64,000 nucleotides of DNA from an uncultured Prevotellaceae bacterium (GCA_902774925.1 CACYKE010000010.1:1-64000), one strand, 5' to 3'. Positions 51,347 through 60,737 are shown, counted from the first letter of the stretch. The notes: generated by a model not told the origin, from the sequence alone. Translations and numbers: made by a program.

Positions 51347-51902
51347 TTGGCAATTTACATTTCCAGATTACATTGGCTCGAACCAAGTCTATCTTCTTAA
51401 CTTCACCTCGTTTGCCTGATATGGAATAGTATCGCGCCACGCTTTTGGGAAGCAGAGAAGAGAAATGTTTACGAATTCTGGCACATTTTTCGTTAATGGA
51501 GTTTTGTGTGGGATTTGTCACATCTATGATGCTCTTTTTAATCCTATCTGTTAGGCCATAAGGTCTCAGTAAGAGATACAACTCCATGAGTTCTTTCCTG
51601 TAATCAGGAAGATATTTTAGTACGATACCCTCTGGATGCGAGAGGAATAGTAGGTAAACAGCTTTTACCAATGGTTCCATTTCTACCTCAACAGGCTTTT
51701 CCTCAGCTAATACAACCTTGTAATCCTCTGTTACTACCAGCTGAGGAAACAGCTCTTCCTCGTTCATGGCTGCAACAATCTCTGCCTCATCCACACCATA
51801 CGCTTTTAATCTACGTACTTTCTCCTTCACCTCGTCCAAAAGAATGGAGCAATGGAACTGCTCCAATTCTTTTGAAATCATTTGCTTAATATTCTGATCC
51901 AT
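51330..51902 (-). CDS. Unknown soluble protein, 190 aa, paralogue of the previous gene
   Basis: An N-terminal helical part (1-80, acidic) followed by the shared domain KAVYLLFLSHPEGIVLKYLP, RIKKSIIDVTNPTQNSINEK, CARIRKHF, RGEVKKIDLVRANVIW. No membrane helix, unlike its neighbour. It is the last gene of the putative operon 54079 to 51330 (gap to DUF4407 27 bp) under the GGTTACC/CTGGTA promoters. Family not recognised. Confidence 0.65.
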   Translation of the reverse strand: MDQNIKQMISKELEQFHCSILLDEVKEKVRRLKAYGVDEAEIVAAMNEEELFPQLVVTEDYKVVLAEEKPVEVEMEPLVKAVYLLFLSHPEGIVLKYLPDYRKELMELYLLLRPYGLTDRIKKSIIDVTNPTQNSINEKCARIRKHFSSLLPKSVARYYSISGKRGEVKKIDLVRANVIWKCKLPISQGL

Positions 51903-51929
51903 ATTATTACGCTTTATAATGGGTTCATA

Positions 51930-52922
51930 TTACTTGTTATTTACCATCAGACTTTGTGCAGTCTGCTCCATAAGGTTCTTTTTCAGGTTGAGCTGGTTTT
52001 CAACAATCAGTTCATAGTCACATTTGTTTTCTCCCATCTTGATGGTCAGGACAAATAGTTCCATGAATGTAAGAAAGAGAAACAGGACCACATAGAAGGC
52101 TAAAGAAATCCAACTGTTTGAAACCACGCTCAGCGTTGCTTCCAGTTCTTCAATGAATCCAAGCGGACGCTCGCTGACCTCCTTCGTCACTTTTTCTGCA
52201 ATGTCCTTCTTGTCCTGGCGCAACTGCTCCAGCTGATTCTGATAAATCTCAATTTGACTGTTATTTGACTTAAGCTGCTCTGCAAGCGGATTGGGTATGT
52301 TAACCACCTCGGTATTCCTAACCTTGACTTTCTTGGGATTTCCGTTTTCATCCACTCCAGCAACTTGTTCAGCTGTCGATACGTTTACACTCTTGATGGT
52401 AGGTCGCTTCATCAGTTCTTCACCCAAGTCTATTGTGGCCTTATTCAATGAATCAATCTCATGTGAGATACGCCTCTCGTCACTCTCAAATATCGACATT
52501 CGTTTCAAAATCGTTTCTTTGATCACATCTTCCCTATTTTCCTGAATGGTCTGCTGAATATCGTTACGGAAAATAATCTGGTCAAAGATGCATGAGCCCA
52601 AGATTGCCATACAAATGGCCATTGAGAAACGCATTGCTGCCATCATCCGGGCTTTTCCGACATTCAGAATAATGACTCGTTCTACACATAGGATGATAAA
52701 CATGAATGCCAGCGAAATGCAAAGCTTCAGAGCACACGAATCAATATTGATATATCTATCAGCAAAGCAATATCCGATAGTGCCCCAAATAATCATCATG
52801 ATGCTAATAGCAGACAACAGTTTCCGATACTGACGGTGACTGGCCTCACCACATTCCTTCAAAATCTCAATGTTCCATCCAATCAGGAAACAACCTATAT
52901 TTTTCAACGTTTTCATAATCAT
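51930..52922 (-). CDS. DUF4407 membrane protein
   Basis: 330 residues. Two hydrophobic hairpins near the N-terminus (LLSAISIMMIIWGTIGYCFA; LCISLAFMFIILCVERVIIL; FSMAICMAILGSCIFDQIIF), a long central coiled coil (about 120-255) and a C-terminal transmembrane helix (ISLAFYVVLFLFLTFMELFV). This is the DUF4407 layout. Role unknown; in this locus it is a putative target of the ECF sigma factor, so an envelope-stress or defence effector in the membrane is plausible. Confidence 0.85.
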   Translation of the reverse strand: MIMKTLKNIGCFLIGWNIEILKECGEASHRQYRKLLSAISIMMIIWGTIGYCFADRYINIDSCALKLCISLAFMFIILCVERVIILNVGKARMMAAMRFSMAICMAILGSCIFDQIIFRNDIQQTIQENREDVIKETILKRMSIFESDERRISHEIDSLNKATIDLGEELMKRPTIKSVNVSTAEQVAGVDENGNPKKVKVRNTEVVNIPNPLAEQLKSNNSQIEIYQNQLEQLRQDKKDIAEKVTKEVSERPLGFIEELEATLSVVSNSWISLAFYVVLFLFLTFMELFVLTIKMGENKCDYELIVENQLNLKKNLMEQTAQSLMVNNK

Positions 52923-52939
52923 TTCAGTTTTAAATGTTT

Positions 52940-53506
52940 TTACTTGTGCTCTTGAATAAAGTTCATAGTTACTGCCGTAATACCCTTCATGAAGCCACGA
53001 CGGTATGAATCAATCATCGTTGTCATCTTGGGGTCATTGGCAGCAAGCTGCATTTTCATCTGGTTAATCTCTATAAGATGCTCATCGTAAGTCTCGCGGA
53101 ATGCCTCCAGGTTTGCAGCTGCAGTAAGTGCCAAAGCCTTCTTGGCGTTCTCAATCTGAACGGTTACTTCTCGAATATTCTTGCGATAACAAAGAATGAT
53201 ACGCTCGATAAGCAGTTCCAATTCATTCCTAATGATAGCCTCCTCTGCATCACGATAGGCGATGTCCGTATTGACTAGAGCATCTTCATAACCTTTCTCT
53301 TCCATATCCTTATGGATGTAGTTGTAGATAACATCGATAGGCATCCCAGTACCCCACTTGATTGTTATTATACGTTTCTTCTCGTCTTCATTCTCGTTCT
53401 GAGAATCAGATTCCTCACCTTGCACCTGTGGTTGTGCCGTTTCTACTTCAGGAGTCAACATCTCGTTCTCGTCCTGCTTCTTGTTAAACCAATTTAAAAG
53501 TCCCAT
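52940..53506 (-). CDS. Unknown cytoplasmic protein, 188 aa
   Basis: MGLLNWFNKKQDENEMLTPE, then an acidic low-complexity stretch (about 20-45), then a helical domain (GMPIDVIYNYIHKDMEEKGY ... ALTAAANLEAFRETYDEHLI) that looks like a coiled-coil bundle. No known motif. 17 bp upstream of DUF4407 and 36 bp downstream of 53543-54079, so part of that operon; it may bind the coiled coil of DUF4407. Confidence 0.6.
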   Translation of the reverse strand: MGLLNWFNKKQDENEMLTPEVETAQPQVQGEESDSQNENEDEKKRIITIKWGTGMPIDVIYNYIHKDMEEKGYEDALVNTDIAYRDAEEAIIRNELELLIERIILCYRKNIREVTVQIENAKKALALTAAANLEAFRETYDEHLIEINQMKMQLAANDPKMTTMIDSYRRGFMKGITAVTMNFIQEHK

Positions 53507-53542
53507 AGTTGTATTGTTTTATTTGTTTATTATTCCGTTTGC

Positions 53543-54079
53543 TTATTTCTTTAACTCGTCAGGTGTGATGGTAATATCAAAGGTCTTACCACTTTTACGA
53601 TAAGTATAGTAGAATACAAGTTTCTTGTTAGAGCGAATCAGTCTCTGAGTTTGAACACCAGATTTATTCACTTGATCTAGAATCTTTTCTTTTAATGCAT
53701 CCTTAGAAATCTCCATCTCCTTTTTGAGCTCATAATAGTGGACATACGCGTCCTCTTTTGCTTCTGCTCCAGTCCAAATCGTTATCCAATCGGCTTTCTT
53801 AGGACAGAAATATGACTGATATCTTGCCAGAATTTTGAAATACTCATCGTCTGAGGCTCTTTCGTCTATCTCGTCTGAGAGAATGATTTCCAGTTGTTCC
53901 TCAGTAAAGTGCTCGAGAATATCGTCAACATCTACAATGTTGTCGAAGAAAACCATAGAGATGATGGTCATCACGGCCAACAGGAGCAAACCGAATGGAA
54001 GTGAGATTGCAGAAATTAAGAAAATTACGAACCAGAACTTTCTGAATAATCTCTTGAGGTGTAAGAATAACTTTTTCAT
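53543..54079 (-). CDS. Unknown single-pass membrane protein, 178 aa
   Basis: A basic N-terminus (MKKLFLHLKRLFRKFW), then a strong transmembrane segment (FVIFLISAISLPFGLLLLAV) and an extracytoplasmic or cytoplasmic acidic domain (VDVDDILEHFTEEQLEIILS). It ends in a beta-rich part (KKLVFYYTYRKSGKTFDITI). First gene of the DUF4407 operon, directly below two copies of the putative ECF promoter; the P2 leader is similar to that of the secreted repeat gene at 63432. Confidence 0.65.
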   Translation of the reverse strand: MKKLFLHLKRLFRKFWFVIFLISAISLPFGLLLLAVMTIISMVFFDNIVDVDDILEHFTEEQLEIILSDEIDERASDDEYFKILARYQSYFCPKKADWITIWTGAEAKEDAYVHYYELKKEMEISKDALKEKILDQVNKSGVQTQRLIRSNKKLVFYYTYRKSGKTFDITITPDELKK

Positions 54080-54130
54080 TGTTGTTTTAATTTTAAATTG
54101 TTAATATTTTGTTGTTTCTTTGATTCTTAA

Positions 54131-54154
54131 TACCAGAAATTGCAAAAGGTAACC
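54131..54154 (-). promoter_or_regulatory. Putative ECF sigma promoter P2
   Basis: On the minus strand GGTTACC (54148-54154), 11 bp, CTGGTA (54131-54136). The following leader (AAGAATCAAAGAAACAACAA) resembles that after the promoter at 63355. Confidence 0.65.
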
Positions 54155-54194
54155 GCAGCTTCGTAACCATTTTGTTCTTTTCTTTGCCTCTTGA

Positions 54195-54219
54195 TACCAG
54201 AAAAATGAAAAAGGTAACC
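54195..54219 (-). promoter_or_regulatory. Putative ECF sigma promoter P1
   Basis: On the minus strand GGTTACC (54213-54219), 12 bp, CTGGTA (54195-54200), followed by TCAAGAGGCAAAGAA, shared with the motif at 63355. Confidence 0.65.
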
Positions 54220-54239
54220 GCTTATTCAAAAAAAAATCG

Positions 54240-54247
54240 TATATTTG
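54240..54247 (+). promoter_or_regulatory. -7 box of the caspase-sigma operon
   Basis: TATATTTG at 54240-54247, 16 bp before the caspase start. No TTTG at -33, so possibly activator-dependent. Confidence 0.45.
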
Positions 54248-54263
54248 CCGAAAATATTTCTCT

Positions 54264-55136
54264 ATGGTACGAAAACTGGTGCTGACAATAGGCCTTTTCT
54301 TAATGGTCACAATCGCAGGGAATGCCCAGCGGAAAAGGGCTTTCATGGTGGGAATCTCCCATTATGACACAGCACTGACAGGTTATCAATGGAATAACAT
54401 CAATGGTGTAGAAGATATCAATCTTTTGACCCCAGTCCTGAAAAAACAAGGTTTTTATTTAACTGCGCTCTTAGATGACCAGGCAACATATCAGAACATT
54501 ACCAGCCAGCTTACGACATTTACGAATAAAACCAAGAAAGGGGATATCGTTTATCTTCATTTCTCAACACATGGCCAGCCGGTAGAAGATATTGATGGTG
54601 ATGAAGATGATGGTTGGGATGAGGCTATCGTACCTATTGATGCCTACAAGCTATACAAGAAAGGCTTTTATGAGGGAAAGAAGCATTTTCTCGACGACCA
54701 CCTGAATACCTATATCAAGAAGTTGAGAGTGAAGATTGGCCCCACAGGATTCCTCTATGTAGTGATTGATGCTTGTCATGCAGGAACATCTTCCAGGGCA
54801 AACGATGAGACTGTGCGTGGTACCAAGGTGGGCTTTACATATAATAATAAGGTCTTCAAGCCCTCTCCACAGAAGAAATCGCATTACAAGATAGAGACAT
54901 CACCCAAGATGTCGAATGTGATGTACCTAGAAGCCTGTCGACCAGAACAGGTAAACATGGAAATAAAGGTGAAGGACAAGCGCTATGGCCCACTATCGTA
55001 CAACATTGCACAAGCGTTACAGGCTAAACCTTTATCAGCTAATGCGAATGAATTTCTGAACAACGTCAAAGCCTCTATTCTGAATGGTGGTTGCTGGCCC
55101 AATAATCAGAATATGGTAGTCGAAACAAGTTTCTAA
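54264..55136 (+). CDS. Exported caspase-family (C14) peptidase
   Basis: 290 residues. Signal peptide (MVRKLVLTIGLFLMVTIAGN then AQ), then the caspase p20-like domain: RKRAFMVGISHYDTA, catalytic His 103 in LHFSTHGQP and catalytic Cys 171 in VVIDACHAGT. An acidic loop (DIDGDEDDGWDEA) follows the His, as in metacaspase/orthocaspase proteins with Ca-binding loops. It should act outside the cytoplasm. The sigma factor gene starts 1 bp after its stop. Confidence 0.9.
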   Translation: MVRKLVLTIGLFLMVTIAGNAQRKRAFMVGISHYDTALTGYQWNNINGVEDINLLTPVLKKQGFYLTALLDDQATYQNITSQLTTFTNKTKKGDIVYLHFSTHGQPVEDIDGDEDDGWDEAIVPIDAYKLYKKGFYEGKKHFLDDHLNTYIKKLRVKIGPTGFLYVVIDACHAGTSSRANDETVRGTKVGFTYNNKVFKPSPQKKSHYKIETSPKMSNVMYLEACRPEQVNMEIKVKDKRYGPLSYNIAQALQAKPLSANANEFLNNVKASILNGGCWPNNQNMVVETSF

Positions 55137-55137
55137 T

Positions 55138-55715
55138 ATGGCAAAAGAGATATCATTACTTGACATAAAAAGCTATTTTCAAGGGAAAGCAAGTTCCAAG
55201 AAGAGACAAGACTTTGAGGATGAGAAAGGAAAGGCCATCTCATTTTTAAGGAATAGATATTCTATTTCTGACGAAGACATTGAAGATATTTATCAAGAAT
55301 CCCTGTCTGCTTTATATCTTAATATAGAACATGGAAAACTTCGAGAGCTAACATGTCCTTTTAGTTCCTACTTCTTGCAAATATGCAGTAATCAAGCACT
55401 TAAGTTCTTGCAAAGATTACCAATTCTAACACAATTCGTGACGACAAAATTGACCAACTCTATGGTTTCTGCATTGACACGGAGGCTGAGGATAGAATTG
55501 TTCGAAAGAAAAAGTTAGTTAATCAAATTATCGCTTCTATGACAGAGACCTGCAAAGATGTATTACAAGGCTATTATTGGCACGACTACACAACATCTAC
55601 GATAGCAGATGCCTTTGGTTTTAAAGATGCGAATTCTGTAAAGACGCAAAAATACAAATGCGCCCAAAAGTTTCGTGAAAAATATATCGAACTAGAACAT
55701 AAAATATATGAATAA
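55138..55715 (+). pseudogene. ECF sigma factor with a frame break between regions 2 and 4
   Basis: Frame 1 (55138-55518) encodes sigma region 2 (FLRNRYSISDEDIEDIYQES and FSSYFLQICSNQALKFL) and then runs into non-family sequence. Region 4 is in another frame, entered around 55403-55415: KITNSNTIRDDKIDQLYG ... TCKDVLQGYYWHDYTTSTIA ... SVKTQKYKCAQKFREKY, stop at 55713-55715. The span is 578 nt, one base short of 193 codons, so a single-base loss explains it. The region-4 stop overlaps the next gene's ATG, showing the long frame is the natural one. It could be a true mutation, a sequencing error in the AAGTTCTTGCAAAGATT stretch, or ribosomal frameshifting. Confidence 0.85.
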
Positions 55716-56367
55716 GGAGAACAATATAACCCCACAAACCATTGATGATCGCATAGATGCTTTCATCCGAGGTATGATGACAGAGGAAGAAGAACTGGCC
55801 TTTAAGCAAGAAATTCAAGCAGACCCTGACCTCCGCGCTCAGGTAATGGCAACAGTTTCCATGATTCGTGGTATTCGTGAGCAAGGATTAGCGCATGATA
55901 AAGAAATAATCTCAAAATACGACAATAGTCGCGTCCGCTCTATTTTGGCATGGGCCTGCTCTATTGCAGCAGTTATTGCTATCTTCTTTGGATACTCTAA
56001 GGATAAACGATTTAACGAACTCTCTGGTATTGTATCACCATACTATTCTGAATACAGCATGAGTGAATACTCTCGTGGCGATGTAGATTCTGCCAGTGTT
56101 GCCCACCTATATACCTTATTTAATAATATAAAGGCACAACGCAACATGAGCAAAATCATCGAAGAGTTAGAACCCATCTACGCTAACCTCGATTCTGATT
56201 TCACCTACTCATCCTACGCTAACGACATTGCTTGGAACCTCGCTCTTGCATATATCAAGGACGACCAGATAGACAAAGCTGTCACTATATTAGATAAAAT
56301 AGAGAAGGATAATCCAGATACGCCTATCGCAGTCAAAGCACATGAAATACTGAAGAAATTGAAATAA
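55708..56367 (+). CDS. Membrane anti-sigma factor with C-terminal TPR-like domain
   Basis: 219 residues. The N-terminal part (TIDDRIDAFIRGMMTEEEEL then AFKQEIQADPDLRAQV) has the anti-sigma domain pattern of RskA/FecR-type proteins. One transmembrane helix is at about 78-96 (SILAWACSIAAVIAIFFGY), positive-inside, leaving a helical TPR-like C-terminus (DIAWNLALAYIKDDQIDKAV) in the periplasm. It overlaps the sigma reading frame by 8 bp. It is expected to hold the sigma factor at the membrane until its outer part is cut or binds a partner. Confidence 0.8.
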   Translation: MNKENNITPQTIDDRIDAFIRGMMTEEEELAFKQEIQADPDLRAQVMATVSMIRGIREQGLAHDKEIISKYDNSRVRSILAWACSIAAVIAIFFGYSKDKRFNELSGIVSPYYSEYSMSEYSRGDVDSASVAHLYTLFNNIKAQRNMSKIIEELEPIYANLDSDFTYSSYANDIAWNLALAYIKDDQIDKAVTILDKIEKDNPDTPIAVKAHEILKKLK

Positions 56368-56385
56368 TTATTAAAGAAATATATT

Positions 56386-56691
56386 ATGATAAGATTGTGT
56401 TTAATTGATGGTCGTTTTTCATCACTCGACGGAAATCTTGATTTGGAAACATTGAGGATTAACAAAGAAGACGATATTGTAATAAGTTGTGATGAGTTTC
56501 ATCAAAAAATTGGGAACATAGAAAATGCTGCAGCGAATTATGTCTCATCGCTTCTTCCAAATGGCTTTAAAGCTCAATGGGATGGTTCTGAGGTAAGTTA
56601 CCGGAATCAGAGAGTTAATTCAAGAATATCTAATCCAAGGATTAGTGAACTCCGATTTAGGGTAATTCTCAAAAGAGAGCATAAGATGTAA
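56386..56691 (+). CDS. Unknown small protein of the sigma operon, 101 aa
   Basis: MIRLCLIDGRFSSLDGNLDL, then a mixed domain (VISCDEFHQKIGNIENAAAN ... ELRFRVILKREHKM). No signal peptide. Starts 18 bp after the anti-sigma gene and ends 63 bp before the convergent DUF3800 stop. Not recognised; presumably cytoplasmic. Confidence 0.6.
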   Translation: MIRLCLIDGRFSSLDGNLDLETLRINKEDDIVISCDEFHQKIGNIENAAANYVSSLLPNGFKAQWDGSEVSYRNQRVNSRISNPRISELRFRVILKREHKM

Positions 56692-56754
56692 AAAGCCAGC
56701 ACTTTCAAAAGGTATGGTAGAATTCCATCCTCAATCATCCTAGATAATGTTTTA

Positions 56755-57867
56755 TCAGGATAAAAAGTTGTGTTTTTCTACTAATGATGAAAAAGCCGCT
56801 CTCATGTCTGTGCATAAAAACATGTCCCAAAATGCGGAGTTTTCAGATAAAGAATTATTGAGAACATAATTTAACTTGTTAAAAGCGACTGTCTGTTGTT
56901 TGTTAAATCCATTAACCAGTCTCTCAACATCTTTAATATTGCTATTAATGAATCTAAAATACCTTGCCATTATCCCAACAAAAACATCTGATAACTGAAC
57001 CATAACATTACTCTTCGAATTTACAAATTGATAATTCTTCAATTTTTTACTATCTATGACAATAGTAATTGATTCCATCTTTTCTTGTAAAGATAATTCC
57101 TCATCTAAATAAATCTGTGAGTTTTTGAACATATATACTGGCCGAAAATAGAAATGAAGGAAATTGCACAAGAAAGTACCACTCTCCTCATTCTGTATGA
57201 ATGTCAATTCATCTTTTTCTTGTGCTAAGCAAAAATACAAACGTAATTTGTATGTTAGGTCATTTGCTTTACCCGAATTTACTATATAATCATCCAATAT
57301 CTTGATACATGTCACAAGAAAATCCTTCTTATGTTCATCTTCAATACTAGGATACTTATACCGAATCATCATATTTAATGTGTTGTCCACATTAAAACGC
57401 AGAATTCTATAAAGTTCATTTTTGACTTGAAATATATCAGCGTCAACATCCATCACAGAATCAACAATATCTACAATGGCATAATAAAATAATTCAACAA
57501 CGCCAAAATGTACAAACCATTTCTTTTCTATTAGTAAATCAAGGAAATTTTCAAGTCTTTTATTCCTTAGGCAATCCTCAAAAGAACCTTTACATACGTT
57601 TTTTGTCTTTATTTCTTGCACTGTTGAATTACAGCCAATCTTTTTTCTGGCATATTCCAGATCTACTATGTCGTTTGCAACTATCCCGCCTAAAACAAAG
57701 TGCGTAAAGGGATCTACATTATATCTCCCGTCTTTTATCCAAAAACATCTATTGTTCCCAGATTCATCAAAATACATAGTATACTTTGAATTCATCTTGT
57801 CAATATTCAATCCATTAAGCAGGATAGCATTTTCCCTAATTGAGGTGCAATCAAATATTTCTGCCAT
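56755..57867 (-). CDS. DUF3800 protein
   Basis: 370 residues. YTMYFDESGNNRCF near the N-terminus and the Asp in VMVQLSDVFVGIMARYFR near residue 300 are the conserved acidic positions of DUF3800, a predicted RNase H-fold nuclease family common in defence islands. It starts 3 bp after the CHAT gene stop, so it is translated from the same mRNA. It may be a cytoplasmic effector linked to the CHAT protease; this is inference. Confidence 0.82.
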   Translation of the reverse strand: MAEIFDCTSIRENAILLNGLNIDKMNSKYTMYFDESGNNRCFWIKDGRYNVDPFTHFVLGGIVANDIVDLEYARKKIGCNSTVQEIKTKNVCKGSFEDCLRNKRLENFLDLLIEKKWFVHFGVVELFYYAIVDIVDSVMDVDADIFQVKNELYRILRFNVDNTLNMMIRYKYPSIEDEHKKDFLVTCIKILDDYIVNSGKANDLTYKLRLYFCLAQEKDELTFIQNEESGTFLCNFLHFYFRPVYMFKNSQIYLDEELSLQEKMESITIVIDSKKLKNYQFVNSKSNVMVQLSDVFVGIMARYFRFINSNIKDVERLVNGFNKQQTVAFNKLNYVLNNSLSENSAFWDMFLCTDMRAAFSSLVEKHNFLS

Positions 57868-57870
57868 AAT

Positions 57871-60678
57871 TCAATTTAAACCATCCAACATAATAAACGA
57901 TGCCCAGTATTTTGGATCATCATACTTTCCGTTTTCGACCTGTCGTAGATGCTGCTGGGCATCCTTGAGTGATTGGTATTTTGTTTTACCGCTCATCAAA
58001 TTCCGATAGAACTCGACCATAAGAATCATAGTCGCCTCATCATCAACTTTGTCAAGACTCATAAGGATTGTATTTGCTCCAGCTTTTTTAAATCCGCGCT
58101 GAAGGCCTAAAATGCTATCATCATTACCTTGTTGGCCTAGAGCGGTCTTACATGCAGACAAAACGACTAGATCCAAATTCGAGAATCTCATATTAGAAAT
58201 CTCAGCTGCTGTTATAATGTCATCTTCTGCGGAACTCGGAGTGTAAACTCTGTTTACAAGTTTATTACCTCCAGATAACACTAAGTAAGACCACGACATC
58301 GCGTCTCTTTCATAGATGAAGTTATTGTCATTACTTTTGTTCTTTAAAAATGTCAAGTTATTGTGATCCCTCATCATCTCTATATCAGATACATCTACAT
58401 TCTCACCATGTGTTGCTACATGTAGTATGTCAAAATATTCTTTTTCCAACATCTTAAAAGCATTTTCTGTGCCATCTAAGCCACTAAAAATTTTGCAATT
58501 TACATGGTTATCTCTAAGGGCTTTAGATATGGCTGAAACTTCATCGTATGAATTTGAAAGCATGTCGAATCCGCTTCTTGTTTTGTTACCGTTTCGCGCT
58601 TGCACAATTACAAGGGGCTCATTATAATCCAATCCTCCAAACAAAAACGCTTTGTTGTATTGGCGATGTCGTGTTTTCTGCAATAATTCTGTAGTTGAAG
58701 ACAATCGAAATATATTGAACTTGTCTTCGTATAACGTTTCATGGTCAATCGGTAAATATTCAATTCCAATTTTAAGAAGCATACCTGCTGGGGAGAAATA
58801 TATGTTTTTAATTCCTATTAGTTCTTTTTCTATTGTTCCCCAAATATAATTACCCAATTGTATGTCAATTTCATGTTTCTTCATTCCTTTTGTAAGGAGC
58901 TCTCCAAATTGATGTGTATTGAATAATCGAAACATTTTGGGATGTTTATATCCTTTTCTTATAAGAACAGCATAATAGCAAAATAAAGAATCTTGTTCGT
59001 GAGATGCGACAAATTCTATTGCAATATCATTATCATTTAAGGACTCTTTGATATTATTCCATGTATAATTATCGCTCATATCATCTCGCAGAGTTATTCC
59101 TTTAAAAAACAATGTATTGTTATATAACTCTCCTACAATATCATTTTTTTTACAGTTTGCCACATAATATATATAACCCGAATCAAATAAGAAATGTCGC
59201 TTTTGCCAAAGAGAATACTTTTGTTCTTCTGATAACTTCGCAAATTCTGGAATAAAATCTTTTTTAAAGGTTTTTATAGCATCACCTGCGAATTGACACG
59301 CATTGGCGTAATCACCCTTCTTAGCATAATAATCTGCAATAATAGACAGATTATTGGAATAAACATCTGTAGACAATGTAGGTTTCAAAATTTCTATACT
59401 GGCAAGCTCATTCTCAATTGCCTTTTCGTAATCATGCATGTATGCATATATTTGTGACTTCAAATTTAGTAAAGTGCCTATTTCTGTACTATTGTCACCA
59501 TACATTTTTGATGCCAACTCCTCATATTCTTTAACCAGGTTCAATGCCTTGTCTAATTTGTTTTGAAGCGAATAACACACAACAAGCCCGTTAATAGCAG
59601 ATAAATACATAGGATTCTCTTTTCCATAATTTAAACTGATAGCTGATACAAGATCTTGATAAGCATGTTCTGCTTTTGACAAATCAGCTCTCATAGAATA
59701 TTGTGCCAAGCTCATAAGTGGAAGTATATATTCCTCATCGTTTTCTCCTAATAATGATTTGTTTATTTTAACGACCTCTTCTGTATATTGAATTGCCTTA
59801 GGGGTGTCTCCAATCGAATAATATGCTTGTGCTAACAATGATTTCGCCCTTGTATATGACAAATTATATTCATTTGAAGTGCTTTCTAAAGAACCAACTG
59901 CTTGCTCATACAAACTGATCGCCAATGATATTTTGTTTTGATTCATATAACAATTGGCCAATTGTGTCAAGGAAACGACATAGGGTTCTTGTCCGGACCC
60001 GTAAATGATTTTTCTGACCTCAACGCATTCTTTCAAGTATTTTTCTGCTTTGCCATAATTCTCCAACATGCTGTAATAATAACCTAACATATATACTGTG
60101 TGGTCATACATTTCGTTGCACCTTCCAAACCAATATTTCACAATGGACATTGCTTTTTCTTCGGCTTCAATGGCTTTTTCATAATTTTTAGATGTATAAT
60201 AGAAGCCTGCTTTTGTACTAAAAGCTTCGGCACGTTCAATACTATAATCACTATAGTTATAACTGTTGCCTTCCTTTAAGTTGATACCATATATATTAAA
60301 AGCCTCTTTCCCATAGTTCTCAATCAGATTAATCTTTTCAGCATTATGGACAGAGGGAAATGAAATTTTAATCCTACATTCTCCAGTACCAGTTATAGTT
60401 TGTTCTTGTGGCCCAATGGGTATTCCTTCACTTTTGATTATATTAAATTTCTCACCCGATGAAATGTCTTCAAGATATGTTGATGGAGAAATATTTACAC
60501 GCATACCTACATAAGCGTAATATGTACAAAAAACCAATGTTGTATCCTTCGAAATTTCTATTTTGTCTACATGAAATCGATAGGCATCTGTTTTGTCAAA
60601 CACTGGATTGACAATAGTCTGTGCCATACAGAATACATAGTATGCGATAAAAGTAAGAATGAATAAAAATCTCTTCAT
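57871..60678 (-). CDS. Exported TPR-CHAT protease
   Basis: 935 residues. Signal peptide (MKRFLFILTFIAYYVFCMAQ), a beta-rich N-domain (about 20-140), an array of TPRs (about 145-470, for example GKAEKYLKECVEVRKIIYGS), a helical linker and a C-terminal CHAT peptidase domain. The catalytic His 757 is in HVATHGE and the catalytic Cys 843 in VVLSACKTALG; both are intact. CHAT proteases are caspase-like; Csx29 of type III-E CRISPR is a TPR-CHAT protein. The signal peptide places this one in the periplasm. Same strand as the trypsin-like gene, with DUF3800 directly downstream. Confidence 0.9.
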   Translation of the reverse strand: MKRFLFILTFIAYYVFCMAQTIVNPVFDKTDAYRFHVDKIEISKDTTLVFCTYYAYVGMRVNISPSTYLEDISSGEKFNIIKSEGIPIGPQEQTITGTGECRIKISFPSVHNAEKINLIENYGKEAFNIYGINLKEGNSYNYSDYSIERAEAFSTKAGFYYTSKNYEKAIEAEEKAMSIVKYWFGRCNEMYDHTVYMLGYYYSMLENYGKAEKYLKECVEVRKIIYGSGQEPYVVSLTQLANCYMNQNKISLAISLYEQAVGSLESTSNEYNLSYTRAKSLLAQAYYSIGDTPKAIQYTEEVVKINKSLLGENDEEYILPLMSLAQYSMRADLSKAEHAYQDLVSAISLNYGKENPMYLSAINGLVVCYSLQNKLDKALNLVKEYEELASKMYGDNSTEIGTLLNLKSQIYAYMHDYEKAIENELASIEILKPTLSTDVYSNNLSIIADYYAKKGDYANACQFAGDAIKTFKKDFIPEFAKLSEEQKYSLWQKRHFLFDSGYIYYVANCKKNDIVGELYNNTLFFKGITLRDDMSDNYTWNNIKESLNDNDIAIEFVASHEQDSLFCYYAVLIRKGYKHPKMFRLFNTHQFGELLTKGMKKHEIDIQLGNYIWGTIEKELIGIKNIYFSPAGMLLKIGIEYLPIDHETLYEDKFNIFRLSSTTELLQKTRHRQYNKAFLFGGLDYNEPLVIVQARNGNKTRSGFDMLSNSYDEVSAISKALRDNHVNCKIFSGLDGTENAFKMLEKEYFDILHVATHGENVDVSDIEMMRDHNNLTFLKNKSNDNNFIYERDAMSWSYLVLSGGNKLVNRVYTPSSAEDDIITAAEISNMRFSNLDLVVLSACKTALGQQGNDDSILGLQRGFKKAGANTILMSLDKVDDEATMILMVEFYRNLMSGKTKYQSLKDAQQHLRQVENGKYDDPKYWASFIMLDGLN

Positions 60679-60737
60679 ATATGTATCGTTTTTGTTATAA
60701 TAGAACTCTTAAAATATCGGAAATCCTTCATAGATTA

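Noticed and set aside
54160..54168. A third GTAACC half-site between P1 and P2
   Set aside because: It lacks the leading G and has no CTGGTA partner at the right distance.
55384..55416. Programmed -1 frameshift in the sigma gene
   Set aside because: No classical slippery heptamer (X XXY YYZ) or following strong stem was found at the frame change; a single-base loss is simpler, though not proven.
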